A DNA stretch of 64,000 nucleotides from Thalassia testudinum (taxonomy: Eukaryota > Streptophyta > Magnoliopsida > Alismatales > Hydrocharitaceae). Below are positions 9,448 through 20,604 of this stretch, piece by piece. The notes below the pieces were generated by a model. The model saw only the letters and a program-made list of their open reading frames with translations, was not told where the DNA came from and ran no database searches. How positions within the stretch are numbered: position 1 is the first letter of the stretch; each line of letters begins with the position of its first letter. Where the stretch lies: assembly GCA_037157565.1 (NCBI GenBank), contig JAZHRO010000073.1, forward strand, positions 17,738,501 to 17,802,500, given 5' to 3'. A program made the position numbers and the translations under genes.

Positions 9448-11280
9448 TTACCCAAAACCTAAAATTAGTATGCAAGCAGGGTTGAGCCTGCGATTTATGA
9501 GATGCAACCCAGGGCCAAAAAGTTGGGTTACAGAGATTTCAAGCTCCAAAGGATAATCAATGAATGTGTGCTTGGGTTGGACATCCTTAGAACAGATGTC
9601 GTAAGGGTCCTGGTTTGATGGTTTCAGATGAATTGGAACCCTTAGACCTAGTCTTCTATTTCCTCCAAAGTTTGCTTCCCAAATCAGAACTTCCCAGCTT
9701 CTGTTCTCCTCATTCAGAATGTCAAGTTTCGGGACCTCTTGCATATTAATCACCTCATCTGAAATCTCCAAGTCTAAAAGATGTGGCTGAATCAGAATTG
9801 ACTTGGGTCTAGTTATCTCGAAAACAAAATCATCGATAAGCTCAATGGGGTGTAACTGACAATCAGGGCATTGGATTGAATCCTCCAGAAAATGCGATTC
9901 TTGATCCGTAAGGTGAGCCCTAATAAGATCAGTTTCCTCAGTTATTGGGCTATCAAATAATCTTTCAGATTCCTCAGGCCCAATCATCTTACAAAAATCG
10001 TGTTCTGTAAATTCGCATGAGACTTCACAACTTGAATCTTCACCATCAGAATCAAAGAAATCCAAATCCGTATTAATGTATGTCCCAAAATCATCTATCA
10101 TTTTCAGGTCCATGGAGACATACATTTCCTCGTACCCTGGCTCAGGGATTTCAGGTGAAGAAATCAGATCATCCTTAATTGGTTGCTCTAATTTAATCTG
10201 GTTAGCCTCGTAACACGTGTCCCCCCAAATAGGTGCCTGAGTGGATTCTGACATTAGCTCTCCTAAAGGGAGTTCATCCTAGGAATCATCTCATGATTGA
10301 ACTAAAGCAACCACAAATCTCATCCTCAATTTCGCTAACTTCCCGAGTAGAAACTCACCCATGTTCTTATCCTTAACATCCTGGAGGAAATCCAACAAAT
10401 ACTTATTCAAATCATCAATCATCTCAATCAGGGGTTCCAATTTTTCAATGCAAGGTATTGCCTGAACTTCTAAAGTTTGTATGATATTCCTCAAGTTAGC
10501 CAGAACCTTATCTTCAACCTGGTTACCCTGAACCAAATAAGTTGGTTCAGGGTTTGGTGGGTTTGGGATCAGTGTAGAGGAGTTAACGAATTGAGATTCG
10601 TTATACCCTTCCTGTTAATAGGTCCTTTCGGATTGTTCAAAAGGTGGTGATGACCTAAAGGCAATGTAATCAGAGGATGGGTAAGAATCAGTGTATCCTT
10701 CTTGATTGTAGATCGAATTAGGTTGTCCATGAAAGGTTGATGATCTATAATCGATGTGGCTCTGAGAAGGATAGAAATAACAATCATAGTGTTCAGGGTT
10801 AGACCCTAAGCACAGAGATCCAAAACTGCATCCCCAATCCGAGTTATCCCAACTAACTGATGGTTGATTACAGTACGAGTCGAGATAATCGCCATGTTGA
10901 GGATAATTCAAAACAGGAGGGAAAGAGTGGGAATGCGTATAAAATGTGGAGGGATTCATGATAGACGGGAGGAAGAAAGGTGCCCTGTAGTATAAGCAAT
11001 CAAACATATCCTTAAGTGAGCTAGCCTAAAGACCTACAGACTCCTAGAACTCGTCTTGAGATAAAGAAATGATTTGATCTACTTCTGTCTGTTCAATCAA
11101 ACCAGTTAGAAGGAGGGACTGGGGAGAAGGTTCTTCCTTCGACTTGCGCCTCTAGTTCCTAGTGTACCCCCCAGCCGCGATCGTTTGATTATGCTCCTCT
11201 AGCTAGACATTAGATTGAACAGTAGAAATAGACTAATCGAAAATAATCTCGTTCTGGGCTCTGAAGAGTGAGTCGAATCC
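9448..11280 (-). pseudogene. Element B unknown acidic ORF, degenerate (about 600 codons)
   Basis: One frame can be followed from about 11280 down to the stop at 9448, broken only by nonsense codons. The open pieces are 11007-10615 (first ATG at 11007), 10536-10291 and 10254-9448 (268 codons with its own ATG). Stops between the pieces include TAA, TGA and TAG in contexts where CAA, CGA and CAG or TGG would read through. The upstream part (11280-11030) has more stops. The protein is rich in Asp, Glu, Ser and Pro. The middle holds a helical, leucine-rich segment (about 10520-10300). The first third is Tyr/Ser/Pro-rich. I see no protease, RT, integrase, zinc-knuckle or membrane motif and do not recognise the family. 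It sits where gag-pol would be. Confidence 0.65.
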
Positions 11281-12120
11281 TTAAGGCCAACGTCTACTCT
11301 ATTTTATTTAGGGCTTTGTTTGAATGTGCTTTGGAATGTGATGGGCCCTTTATCTGGGTTGTGCCCTTAATGATTGATTGATGTGTGTGTGCATGCACAA
11401 CCAGTGATTTTCAAGCAAGATTACTTTTGATGCGGTGAATTTTAAGGTTCAAATCTTGCTTAGTAGCTTTTAGGATTCAACTTTAGGTATTTTCAAACAA
11501 GTTTTGTTGTCACACCAGGTTTTGAAAGCACAGGTGAAGATATTTTCCTTTAAAACTTAAAAGAATGTAGAGTGCCTAGTAAATCCCTAAGAGTTGAACC
11601 TATGTGGCAGCTACTTGATGAGTTGATTTTAATTGAAGTGGTGTGGCCCAATCAACTCAAACAATTGGCCTGTTGCACCACTTAATTAGGCACACAAGTG
11701 ATTACCTAATCTGATTTCTACTCAATTATGTGTTTGGATGTGTGTACTAGTTCCAAAGATCGATTTATTGGTTGAGTTTGAAAATCAGATGAAGTTGTGT
11801 ACCTCTGTGAGATTTTTTTATTTTTCTTTTTAAATGTCGAGGTTGAAGCGGGTGTGTGTGTCCAACAAACAAACAAATAAAACTAACCTTAGAGTTTATA
11901 AGAACACCTAGGTTGATTGATGTTTGTGTTATTACATGGTGAAAAGAAAACTAATGGGTGGGAGGTGGGGGATAACTTACAGAACCTTCAACAGCACTTT
12001 ACTCTAGTCTACTACTTTTGCTCGTCTCAAAAGAGTACCTGCAATTACAATAAGAAAGGAGAGAAGTGAGATAAATGTTTTGTAAGTTATAAAATGTGAA
12101 AAAAATCAAAGAGCATCGCC
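11281..12120 (-). other. Element B 5' leader
   Basis: Non-coding sequence between the PBS and the start of the unknown frame. Just downstream of it, inside the frame (about 11120-11200), is a block shared with the F leader (about 44338-44420): CAAACGA.CGC.GCTG on the - strand, then AAGGAAGAACCTTCTC. No gene seen. Confidence 0.6.
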
Positions 12121-12138
12121 TCCCCGGCAATGGCGCCA
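12121..12138 (-). other. Primer-binding site of element B (tRNA-Asp)
   Basis: The - strand reads TGGCGCCATTGCCGGGGA, one mismatch to the 3' end complement of plant tRNA-Asp. It sits 3 bp from the LTR end at 12142. Confidence 0.88.
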
Positions 12139-12815
12139 AAATGTTGAAGTTATGAGTTACTATGCTAACGTATTTGGTTTTGAAAAACCTTTCGTCGTAG
12201 CTTGAAAGCGAAGAACTTGTGTTCAACAGATAAAATTTATACCAGAATAGAAATCCTGGGTTGAACTCAGGGAGGTGGATGTTTGATTAAAAATACGCAT
12301 TTGTTTTATTTGTTACGAAGCAGATTAATTGATTAGAAACTATCTATCTATTTACAATAAATAGAAGAGAGAGAGAATATTACAAACTAAAAACAAAAGG
12401 AGATGTAGAATGAACATAGAATTCATTATCAAAGAGATTGTTCGTTACACTAAACATTACGACTATAAAGTAGAAAGCGATTACACTAGAAAGCAATAAA
12501 TCTACTCTAGAAAGCATTAAAAGGAATGGAGAGAGAGTTATCCTCCTCAACGGTCGCTTGGAGGACGAGCCAGATGGGATGACACCTGGAAGATGGGGAA
12601 TGGAGTAGGACGAAGGAGGACAAAGCGGGAAGAATAGAAACGGGGCAGCACGCTGTCGTCGTCGCGGGATCCACTTCCAAAAGGGGGATGAAAATTTGAC
12701 TTTATCTCTTGAGAAGCATCCCGGGTGTGGACAAGCTTCTGGGACAAGCTTCTCTTGAGCTTTGGAGAGAGAGAGAAGAGAAAGAAGGGATGAAAATTTC
12801 GTATGGAGGGGGTCT

Positions 12816-12825
12816 CCTTTTATAG
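12816..12825 (-). promoter_or_regulatory. TATA box in element B 5' LTR
   Basis: The - strand reads CTATAAAAGG, the same site as in the 3' LTR. In the 5' LTR this would drive the genomic RNA. Confidence 0.65.
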
Positions 12826-13618
12826 TTGCAAGGAGTGAGGGTAATTCGGTCTTTGAATCTCAAAACATTAAATAAGGGGTCTTTAGTGACTGATAAAACC
12901 GTTGCTAAAGCCCCAGTTGTGGGTGACGTGCACCGCCCGCTCGCCTCCCATGCATGAAACGCGCGCTCACGTTCTTGAATTCTCGGCCTTTCGATCGCGA
13001 GATTGAATGGTTGAGATGCATCCTCGCCGCTCCTCAATTGTGCACTTGCCCATGTCTAATCTCGCGTTACGTGCAGGTGTCTGTTGCGGCGTGAGCGTGC
13101 GACCACTCGATCGCGATCGAGCGGTCAATTGAGCTCCCTCACCATGCCTCAGCTACTGCTCGCACAGGCTCGAATGCTCACCCGAGCTTCGCTTAAGCGC
13201 TCTCACCCACTGTGCTACGCGCATGGATGGGCGGGTGCTTAACTTAAGCACGAGTGCGTCCAAGTCGTTGGATCTTGATCCAACGGCGGGGAAACGTTGA
13301 TGCGGAGGCCTTCAATGGATGCGTGTGGATGGTTGGGCGGCCAAGATGGCACAACGTGGCACCATCTTGGCCGTCCATCTTTTGGTTGATGTAGATGGTG
13401 CCACGGTTGTCGAATTGAGTTGATTTTTGCACCATTAGGCTGCGATCGTCGATCTGAATCACCCATGTTGTTGGATTTGTTGTTTGAAGTATGAATTCAC
13501 ACCATCTTGGCCCTTGATCTTCTAGGATTCCCCAGTCTCTATCTGATGCTATAAATGTCTGATTAAGGCGATCTTGGAGTCGTTGAACTTCGATCATCGC
13601 CCTGATCAAATCTGTATG

Positions 13619-13623
13619 GTTGG
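13619..13623. repeat. Target site duplication of element C, left copy
   Basis: gttgg is exactly repeated at 25408-25412. The intact B LTR reads ctgtacagttggatcttcg near 7680-7698. Confidence 0.93.
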
Positions 13624-15612
13624 TGATGAGTCGATTCTTCGCTTTTAAAATCATTTGTCACATAACATGACGTGTCGTTTGTAGTTTTATGTGGTGGAAA
13701 AATTGACTAATCGACAATTAAAATATCCACTCACAGAAGAGCGAGTCATGTCCACAGGGAGGCAATGATGCAATAAAATCTCGATTATTTCATAGTCTTT
13801 CAATCAGGTGCGAAATCCCTAATCAAATCCGACATGAATTGCGATGGAAAGAAGATGCACAATAACTCAAAAATATAAAGGTATATGTGCAACTTTTCCT
13901 CACTGAAATATTCAATAAATATGTGATGATTTTATGTAATTTTTAATTGACATGTGTTAGAGAAAATTTGTGCACATTTTAATCCCAAAACCAATGTTAA
14001 AACATGTGAATATCAATAACCACACAATTATCAGAAAGCATGAGTATGCAGTCACAATTTTGCCATAATAAAATAATAATAAATTAAAATTGATTTTTGT
14101 GGCAATGGCATTAAATGTAATTTTTAATTAATACCAAAATAGGGGATTTTACCTCTCTCCTTGCGCATAGGAGAGAGGTTCAATCGAGGAGAGACTCCCA
14201 CAGGAGGTTGGCTAAAGCGAGGCCATCACGGTGGTGGCAGTGGTGCATCGTGAGGTGGACACAGCCGGCCTGCCGGAGGAGAGGAGTGGCGGCGGTGAAG
14301 ATGCTGCTGCCGCGTGTGCTGCAGGCATGTAGCTACTGAGGCGTGCAGCTTCTGAGGCGTGGGAAGAGCTGCTGCGCACAGGGGTGTAGCATGGAGGCAT
14401 AGGAGGCAAGGGGGCTGCTATGCGCTGGAACTGCGCTGGAAGTGCGCAGCGAAGGGGCAGGCACATGGAGCTGCTGGCGGGCTACTGGAGGCAACACGTG
14501 CATGTGGAAGAGAAGGCGTGCCTACTGGGTGCTTGCGGGTGCTGCAGGCCGGTGTCTTGGCATTGGTTGGGTGGGTTCGTGGCACTGAACAGCTGCTGCT
14601 GCTGTTGGAGGCGCGTAGGTGCACGCGAGGGTGGGTGCGTGGAGGTAGGCGCGGGCGTGGGGCTCTGCACTGGCTCTAGAGGTAGGCGCTGCAGAAGTTG
14701 ATGAGGCACGGGTTCTACTGTTGAAGGCACGCGTGGACTGTGGGTCTGTTGGTGCAGGTGGTAGGCGCTACTGGCACGTGCGCTGAGGGTGAAGTGAACG
14801 TGTGCGCAGTGGTTTGATGGCGTTGCTGGAGGTTTTTGTGGAGATGAAGAGGCGTGCGGTGTGCAGTGGCTGGTGGCTGGAGAAACAAAGTACGGGGGAA
14901 GATGAAGGTGGTGCTGTAGGAGTTTCAGACATCTGGGAACATTCCCAGACGTCTTAACGGATGGGGGCGTGAAGTTGCAGAGGCTGCAGTGGTGGTTGTT
15001 GGTGATGACGGTGAGGGTGGTGCACGCTGAGGTGCTCACAGTAATGCAAACGAGCTCCAGATGGCAGTGTGGCTTGTCACGCCACACGCCCACGGTGGTG
15101 GAGGCTTGTCGCCATGGTTGAGGCTGGTGGTGGTGGAGCGGACGAGAGATCAACTCTCTGCACAGTGGTGGGTCGAGGATGGTGGCCTGCTCCGCATGAC
15201 AGCTCTCTCTCGTCCTTTTGTAGCCACTGCCTTTGTTTCAAATTCAAAATGGTGTAGCGTAAATGTGATGCGCAGGAGGAGGAGGCAGAGACGAAGTCGG
15301 AGGAGTTACCTGTGCAAAGGAGAAAAAAAATAAAAGAATAAAATATTATGGTTATTTATGCATAAGCCCTTAACTTCTATGTTAAATTAAAACAATGCAT
15401 GCAATGCACCTAATTGGTTAACTAATTAAATGAATGCAATTCTAAGTTAATTCTAAATGCATTTAGTTATGAATGCAATGCATGAATTATGTAATTAAAT
15501 TAGAAATATGAATTAATCTATTTACATCCTAATGCATGCTAAATAAATGTTAGATTTAACTTAATGTCTAGGCACTTAAATACTTAAATAGCCTACAAAC
15601 ATGGGCTAATCA
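13624..15612 (-). repeat. Element C 3' LTR
   Basis: TGATGAGTCG...GGGCTAATCA, paired with 23396-25407. It has a GC-rich middle (about 14200-15300) between AT-rich ends. Long frames in the GC-rich part exist on both strands and are discussed separately. Confidence 0.93.
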
Positions 15613-15640
15613 AATACCCCCATGCCTAGTTCTTGCTAGT
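15613..15640 (-). other. Polypurine tract of element C
   Basis: The - strand reads ACTAGCAAGAACTAGGCATGGGGGTATT, directly before the LTR start TGATTAGCCC. Confidence 0.75.
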
Positions 15641-16741
15641 CCCTAGCAAATCCAAGCAAAACCTAGCACTCCAAGTAGACTAGACAACCCAATCGGTCTT
15701 CCTTTAGAAACATATTAAGTTCAGACTTTAGACCTAAGGTTCCCAAGTAGTTGTTAAGTTACAGACTAGGTCGGCTAAAGACGAGTTGCTGGCACAAGTT
15801 TCCCTGATTTCTGACTCTACCCTAAGGTTTATTGATCCCTAAGATTAAATCATCTGTGCATGTGCATTGGTATAATTTATTTGATTTAAAGGAAAAAGGA
15901 TTTTTTTTTTTGATTCCTCTAAGTCTAACCTCAGATCAGCTATCAACACAGTCTGCGTCAGATTCATTGTCCCCATCATCGTACCTCGAAGGGTGCCTGG
16001 TTTTCGATGCTTCAAGATAGCACCACCTATAACGACCCCAAGAACTCCTGACAATCGACACTTCGAGATAGTATCACCCATGGATTTCTTAAGCAAATTC
16101 AGGCCTATGGCAATCGGCACTTCGAGAAAGGGCCACCCATGGTACCTAAACCACACAATGCGCTTACATGCCCCCAGTAGGATGGATATCCTAAGAGACA
16201 AGCGTCGAGGAGGTAATATGTTATCATTGTATCCTCAAGGTGAGTATATACTCCACCTCTCCTGCGGCGGGAACTCTTCCAATCAAATTGTGTTTTCAAG
16301 CCTCTCCTAAGTCAAAACTAAGAGATCCAAATCTCTTTTAAGAAAGGAATTAAGTTGATTACTTACACTAGACCAAGTGTGTGAAATTTGGATGCTTGGG
16401 TTACAAGGACCCGTAAACCAAAAGGTAGAACAAGACTCCAGGTACTACCCCACCTTTTAACTCAAACCCTAGCTTTCCTTCCTCAACCTCTTGAGGAATG
16501 GCCCGCAACTTAACTCCTACTTAAGTTTTTAAGTCCACAAAGGACCCTAAAGGTCTAAAGCTAGTAACTCATTTAGCTTCTAAAGTTTGACCCTAGAACC
16601 AACTTAGTCTAACCTAGAGTTCTGATTTGCTTAAGAATGCAGGACCTAGCCAGTTAAGCTCAAAACTTTTTATTTTATTTTATTTTTTTAGTTATGAATG
16701 CAAAATGTTGACATGCTATAAACAAAATGCCTCAGGTCCTC
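15641..16741 (-). other. Element C 3' spacer with three diverged direct repeats
   Basis: No gene. Three related units (about 16003-16030, 16050-16083 and 16108-16143) share the pattern TCGA.(A/G)CTTCGAGATAG..(C)ACCCAT on the + strand. The same triple unit in the same surroundings is found in element A (27799-27940) and in part in H (57984-58017), linking C with the A/H family. Confidence 0.7.
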
Positions 16742-16776
16742 TCCCCCATGCCTGGTTCAAACAATGTCCTCATTGA
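16742..16776 (-). other. Inner GCATGGGGG tract with CAATGAGGACATTG box (element C)
   Basis: The - strand reads CAATGAGGACATTGTTTG, then AACCAGGCATGGGGGAG. It lies about 50 bp past the pol stop (16828-16830) and 1.1 kb from the terminal polypurine tract. Confidence 0.65.
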
Positions 16777-16827
16777 AAACAAAAATAGTTAAAGGAAGAT
16801 ATTACCTGAGGCAGAGAATGGTAGGAG

Positions 16828-17990
16828 CTAAGGCTCCTCAAGAGTGACCTCGTTAACGAGATGGCCATCCAAAGTAATGTATGGTTTTACCCATTGACCG
16901 ATGACGATAAAGGGAGTTGTTGAAGAGGAAGGGTTTTTAATCTCCACAGCTCCATGCGGAAACACTTTAGTGATTATGTAAGGCCCATCCCAACAAGATT
17001 TCAACTTCCCAGGAAATAGCTTAAGTCTGGAATTGAAAAGCTAGGCTTGTTGGTTGGGCTCAAAGGTTTTTCGAAGTATAAACTTATCATGCAAGACCTT
17101 AGTTCTTTCTTTGTAAGCTTGAGAGGTGTCATAAGCATCATTCCTCAGCTCCTCAAGCTCACTTAATTCTAGAAGTCGTGCCTTACCTGCCTTCTCTAAA
17201 TCCATGTTAACACTTCGAATAGCCCAAAGTGCCTTATGTTCCAACTCAATAGGTAAATGGCATGCTTTCCCATACACAATTCGAAAGGGAGAAGTACCCA
17301 AAGGGGTCTTATAAGCCATTTGATATGCCCACAAAGCATCATCGAGCTTTTGGAACCAGTCTTTCCTATCAGGTCTAACGGTCTTTTCCAAAATATTTTT
17401 TATCTCCCTATTCGACACTTCAACTTAGCCACTTGTCTGAGGATGGTAAGGGGTGGTGACCTTGTGAGTCACTCCCAAACTCCTGATTAGCCAATTGAAG
17501 TGGTGGTTTCGGAAATGAGGTCCCCCATCACTTATAATGGTCTTGGGGTAGTCGAAACGAGATATGATATTGGCCTTCACAAATTTCAAAACCACAGAGT
17601 GGTCATTTGTGCACGTAGGAATGGCCTCTATCCATTTAATGACATAATCAACTGCCACTGAGATATATTCATAACCATGGGACGACGGGAAGGGGCCTAT
17701 AAAGTCAATTCCCCACACATCAAAAATTTGAATAGATTGAATAAGATGTTGAGGCATTTCATTCCTCTTCCCAATCGTTCTAGTCCGTTGACATCTAATA
17801 CATGCCTTAACAAAATTATGAGAATCCTTAAATAAGGAAGGCCACCAAAAACCAGACTGGAGAACCTTAAAAACAGTTTTCTTACCACTAAAGTGTCCTC
17901 CACAATGAAGTTCATGGCAAAAACTCAGCACACTTTGTTGTTCCTCTTCAGGTACACAACGCCTCAATACTTGGTCTTCTCCAATTCTAA
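16828..17990 (-). pseudogene. Element C integrase, near-intact
   Basis: The zinc domain starts near 17967 with FCHELHCGGHF...CIRCQ (HHCC complete). The catalytic triad is complete: Asp in GIDF (17704-17706), Asp in ISDGG (17527-17529) and Glu in VEVSN (17419-17421). Only two stops fall inside the readable frame: TAA at 17425-17427, where homologues have Gln in NGQ, and TAG at 17041-17043, in the position of QQ.WLF of relatives. The C-terminus ends LEEP at TAG 16828-16830. A frameshift near 17965-18000 separates it from the RNase H frame. The enzyme would insert element cDNA into the genome. Confidence 0.93.
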
Positions 17991-18600
17991 ATAATTCTGT
18001 CTCTTCCCAATGAAAATATCTTGCTTGGGAAATGAATCTCTTTCTTTTCTACTCATCCTAAGAGCCAGGAGTTTGTCCAGTGACCAAGTATTTACGGTAT
18101 CTGCATACCAAGGTAAAGTTGGTGTTACCACCATCAGAGTTTCATCAGGAAATGTCTCGCGAATGTCTCTAGAAAGAGAGTCATTAAGAGGAAGGCAAGA
18201 CAGGTGGTCAGCCACAACATTTTCTACTCCTTTCTTTTCACGTATTTTCAAGTCAAATTCTTGAAGGAGTAGGATTCACCTAATCAGACGTGGCTTAGAA
18301 TCTTTCTTAGCAATGAGATGTTTCACTGTTGCATGATCAGTAAAAATAACCACCTTAGACCCAAGCAGATAAGACCTAAACTTCTCCAGAGCAAAAACTA
18401 CAGCAAGTAATTCTTTTTCAGTGATGGTGTAGTTTTGCTGAGGTTTGGTTAAAGTCTTGCTTGCATAATGCAGCACATGAGGTCTTCCCTCAACTCTTTG
18501 TCCAAGGACTGCTCCCACTGCATAATCCGAAGCATCACACATCAGCTCAAATGGGAGTGTCCAATCAGGAACTTGGAGAATAGGTGTAGAGATCAAGGCC
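17991..18600 (-). pseudogene. Element C RNase H
   Basis: The reading shows [31 protein letters not shown] and [16 protein letters not shown], carrying the Asp, Glu and Asp catalytic residues. It is followed by VENVVADHLSCL and a linker to integrase. One TAG near 18273-18275 replaces the Trp expected in [12 protein letters not shown]. The frame is shared with RT. Confidence 0.92.
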
Positions 18601-20012
18601 TCCTTCAGAGTTTGAAAGGCCTCAACACACTTTGAATCAAAATTAAAAGAAAATTCCTTCGCCAACAAGTCACAAAGTGGCCTAGAAATTTTACTAAAAT
18701 TTTTAATAAAGCGCCTATACAAGCCGGCATGGCCCAGAAAGGATCTAATCTGTTTGATGTTGGTGGGCAATGGGAGTTTGGAAATAGAATCAATCTTGGC
18801 TTTATCTACTTCCAAACATTGCTAGGATACAACATGCCTAAGTACAATTCCTTTCTGTACCATGAAATGACTTTTCTCCCAGCTGAGGACTAAACCAGTC
18901 TCCTTACATCACTTCAAAACATTCTCTAGGTGCAGGAGACACTGGTCAAAAGACGAGCCATAAATGGAAAAGTCATCCATAAACACTTCAACACACTCGT
19001 CAATCATGTCCGAAAAAATAGACATCATACACCACTGGAAGGTTGCAGGGGCATTACATAATCCAAATGGCATACGCCTGAATGCAAAAGTACCATAAGG
19101 ACTCGTTAATGTCATCTTCTCCTGGTCATCAGGAAAGACTGCCACCTGGTTGTACCCAGAATATCCATCGAGAAAGCAATAGTACTTATTCCCTGCCAAT
19201 TTCTCGAGAATTTGATCAATAAAAGGCAAGGGAAAGTGATCCTTCTGGGTAGCAGTGTTCAGCTTGCGGTAATCAATACAGGCCCTCCATCCAGTTGAGG
19301 GTCTAGTGACAACTTGTTCACCTTGGTCGTTGAATTCCACAGTAAAGCCTGCCTTCTTTGGCACCACATGAATAGGGCTTACCCATTTACTATCTGCAAT
19401 AGGATATATGATCCCAGCATCCAACCACTTCAGGATTTCCTTTTTGACCACCTCCCTCATATTAGGGTTCAGATGTCTCTGCATGTCCCTAAATGGCTTG
19501 ATGGAATCATCAACAGAAATGTGGTGCATGCAGAGTGTAGAGTCTATACCCTTAATATCAGCAATGCTCCAAGCAATAGCTTCCTTGTGCCTAGACAAGC
19601 ATTCAATCAGGGCTCCCTCCTGTGCCTCAGATAGCACAGCCGAAATGATAATGGGGAGCGTATCATTGGCACCTAGAAAAACATACTTAAGAGTGTCAGG
19701 GAGGGGTTTCAACTCAAGGTCGGGGGCTTGTATGGTTGAGGGTTTCATAATAGATGTCCCCATCTCATGTAGCAGATCTACCTTAGGCAGAGATGATGGG
19801 GGAAGAGACTCAGCAGAAACACCTAGCAATTCCTCAAGTTCTAGTATATCCCCTTCACATTCCTCCAAGAGATGGGAATGCTCATTTGGCATGACATGCT
19901 GAAGGGGGTCATCACATAACATTGCAGGGGTTACCTCTTCAATCAGTTCATCTATCACCTCAACTTGAGAACAATCCTCAAGTCCAGCTTGTTTGTAAGC
20001 ATCAAACACATT
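18601..20012 (-). pseudogene. Element C reverse transcriptase, largest open piece 366 codons
   Basis: A long open stretch (20009-18909) covers the protease-RT linker and the RT fingers and palm: LKPLPDTLKYVFLG, VPKKAGFTV, ACIDYRKLN, KDHFPLPFIDQ, FLDGYSGYNQV, MPFGLCNAPATFQ. The catalytic F-M-D-D is at 18972-18983. Two stops interrupt the RT (about 18906 and 18816); the thumb continues as [28 protein letters not shown]. Without those two stops the domain would have all the usual motifs of a working Ty3/gypsy RT. Confidence 0.95.
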
Positions 20013-20015
20013 AAG

Positions 20016-20604
20016 TCAGATTTTCCTATTTCCAAAGCCCATTTTCAATGCCCCAGTATTGCAATTGATTGAAGCATGTGAAGTTGCAAGGAAGGGGCGG
20101 CCCAAAATGATGGAGTGTTTGGTTGGCTTATTGGTAGGATCAGTGTCCAAAACTAAGAAGTCAACGGGAAAGAAGAAATCCTCCACTCTTATGAGGACAT
20201 CTTCCGAAACTCCCTGTGGTGTCTTAAGTGATCGATCAGCAACTTGAAGGATTACAGGGCTAGGCTTCAGATTGCCTCCCCCAAGTTGTTCATACATGTA
20301 GCTCGGAAGGATGTTTACCCCCGCACCCATATCAAGTAGAGCCTCATCAATTTGTAAGTCACCAATAACTACTGAGATGTATGGGGCTCCTAGGTCCTTA
20401 AGTTTTGGGGGTGTGCAATGTTGAACAATTGAGCTAATAGAATCAGGCAGGACCACTTTTGATTGGACATGTTTTCTAGATTGTTGCTTTTTCGTGCATA
20501 GGTCCTTTAAGAAGCGGGCATAAGATGGAATCTGCTTGATAGCTTCAAGTAAAGGCAGGTTAATCTGCACTTGCTTGAATGTTTCCATGATCTCATCCAT
20601 CTTA
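20016..20604 (-). pseudogene. Element C aspartic protease
   Basis: An open stretch of 194 codons. The linker FKQVQINLPLLEAIKQIP is followed by the active-site motif D-M-G-A-G (20319-20333), a variant of D-L-G-A-S seen in relatives, then VSEDVLIRVEDF, VDFLVLDTD and ILGRPFLAT. It ends in a stop directly before the RT frame (stop at about 20010-20018), which in an intact element would be read as one polyprotein. Confidence 0.92.

Larger units (their letters stand above)
12142..13623 (-). repeat. Element B 5' LTR, main part
   Basis: Aligned with 6207 to about 7685. It is broken by element C and ends in gttgg, the C target site. The last 194 bp are at 25413-25606. Confidence 0.92.

Noticed and set aside
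12121..12138. tRNA genes suggested by tRNA-Asp-like sequence at several places
   Set aside because: Only the 3'-end complement of 18 bases is present, next to LTR ends. These are primer-binding sites, not tRNA genes.
14359..15333. Several open frames of 60-220 codons in the GC-rich middle of the C LTR, on both strands
   Set aside because: They overlap each other in several frames and have odd, low-complexity composition. GC-rich DNA has few stops. Only the longest sense frame is kept, as a weak finding.
16003..16143. CRISPR-like array from the three repeat units in the C and A spacers
   Set aside because: Plant retrotransposon context, only three diverged units, no constant repeat and no cas genes.
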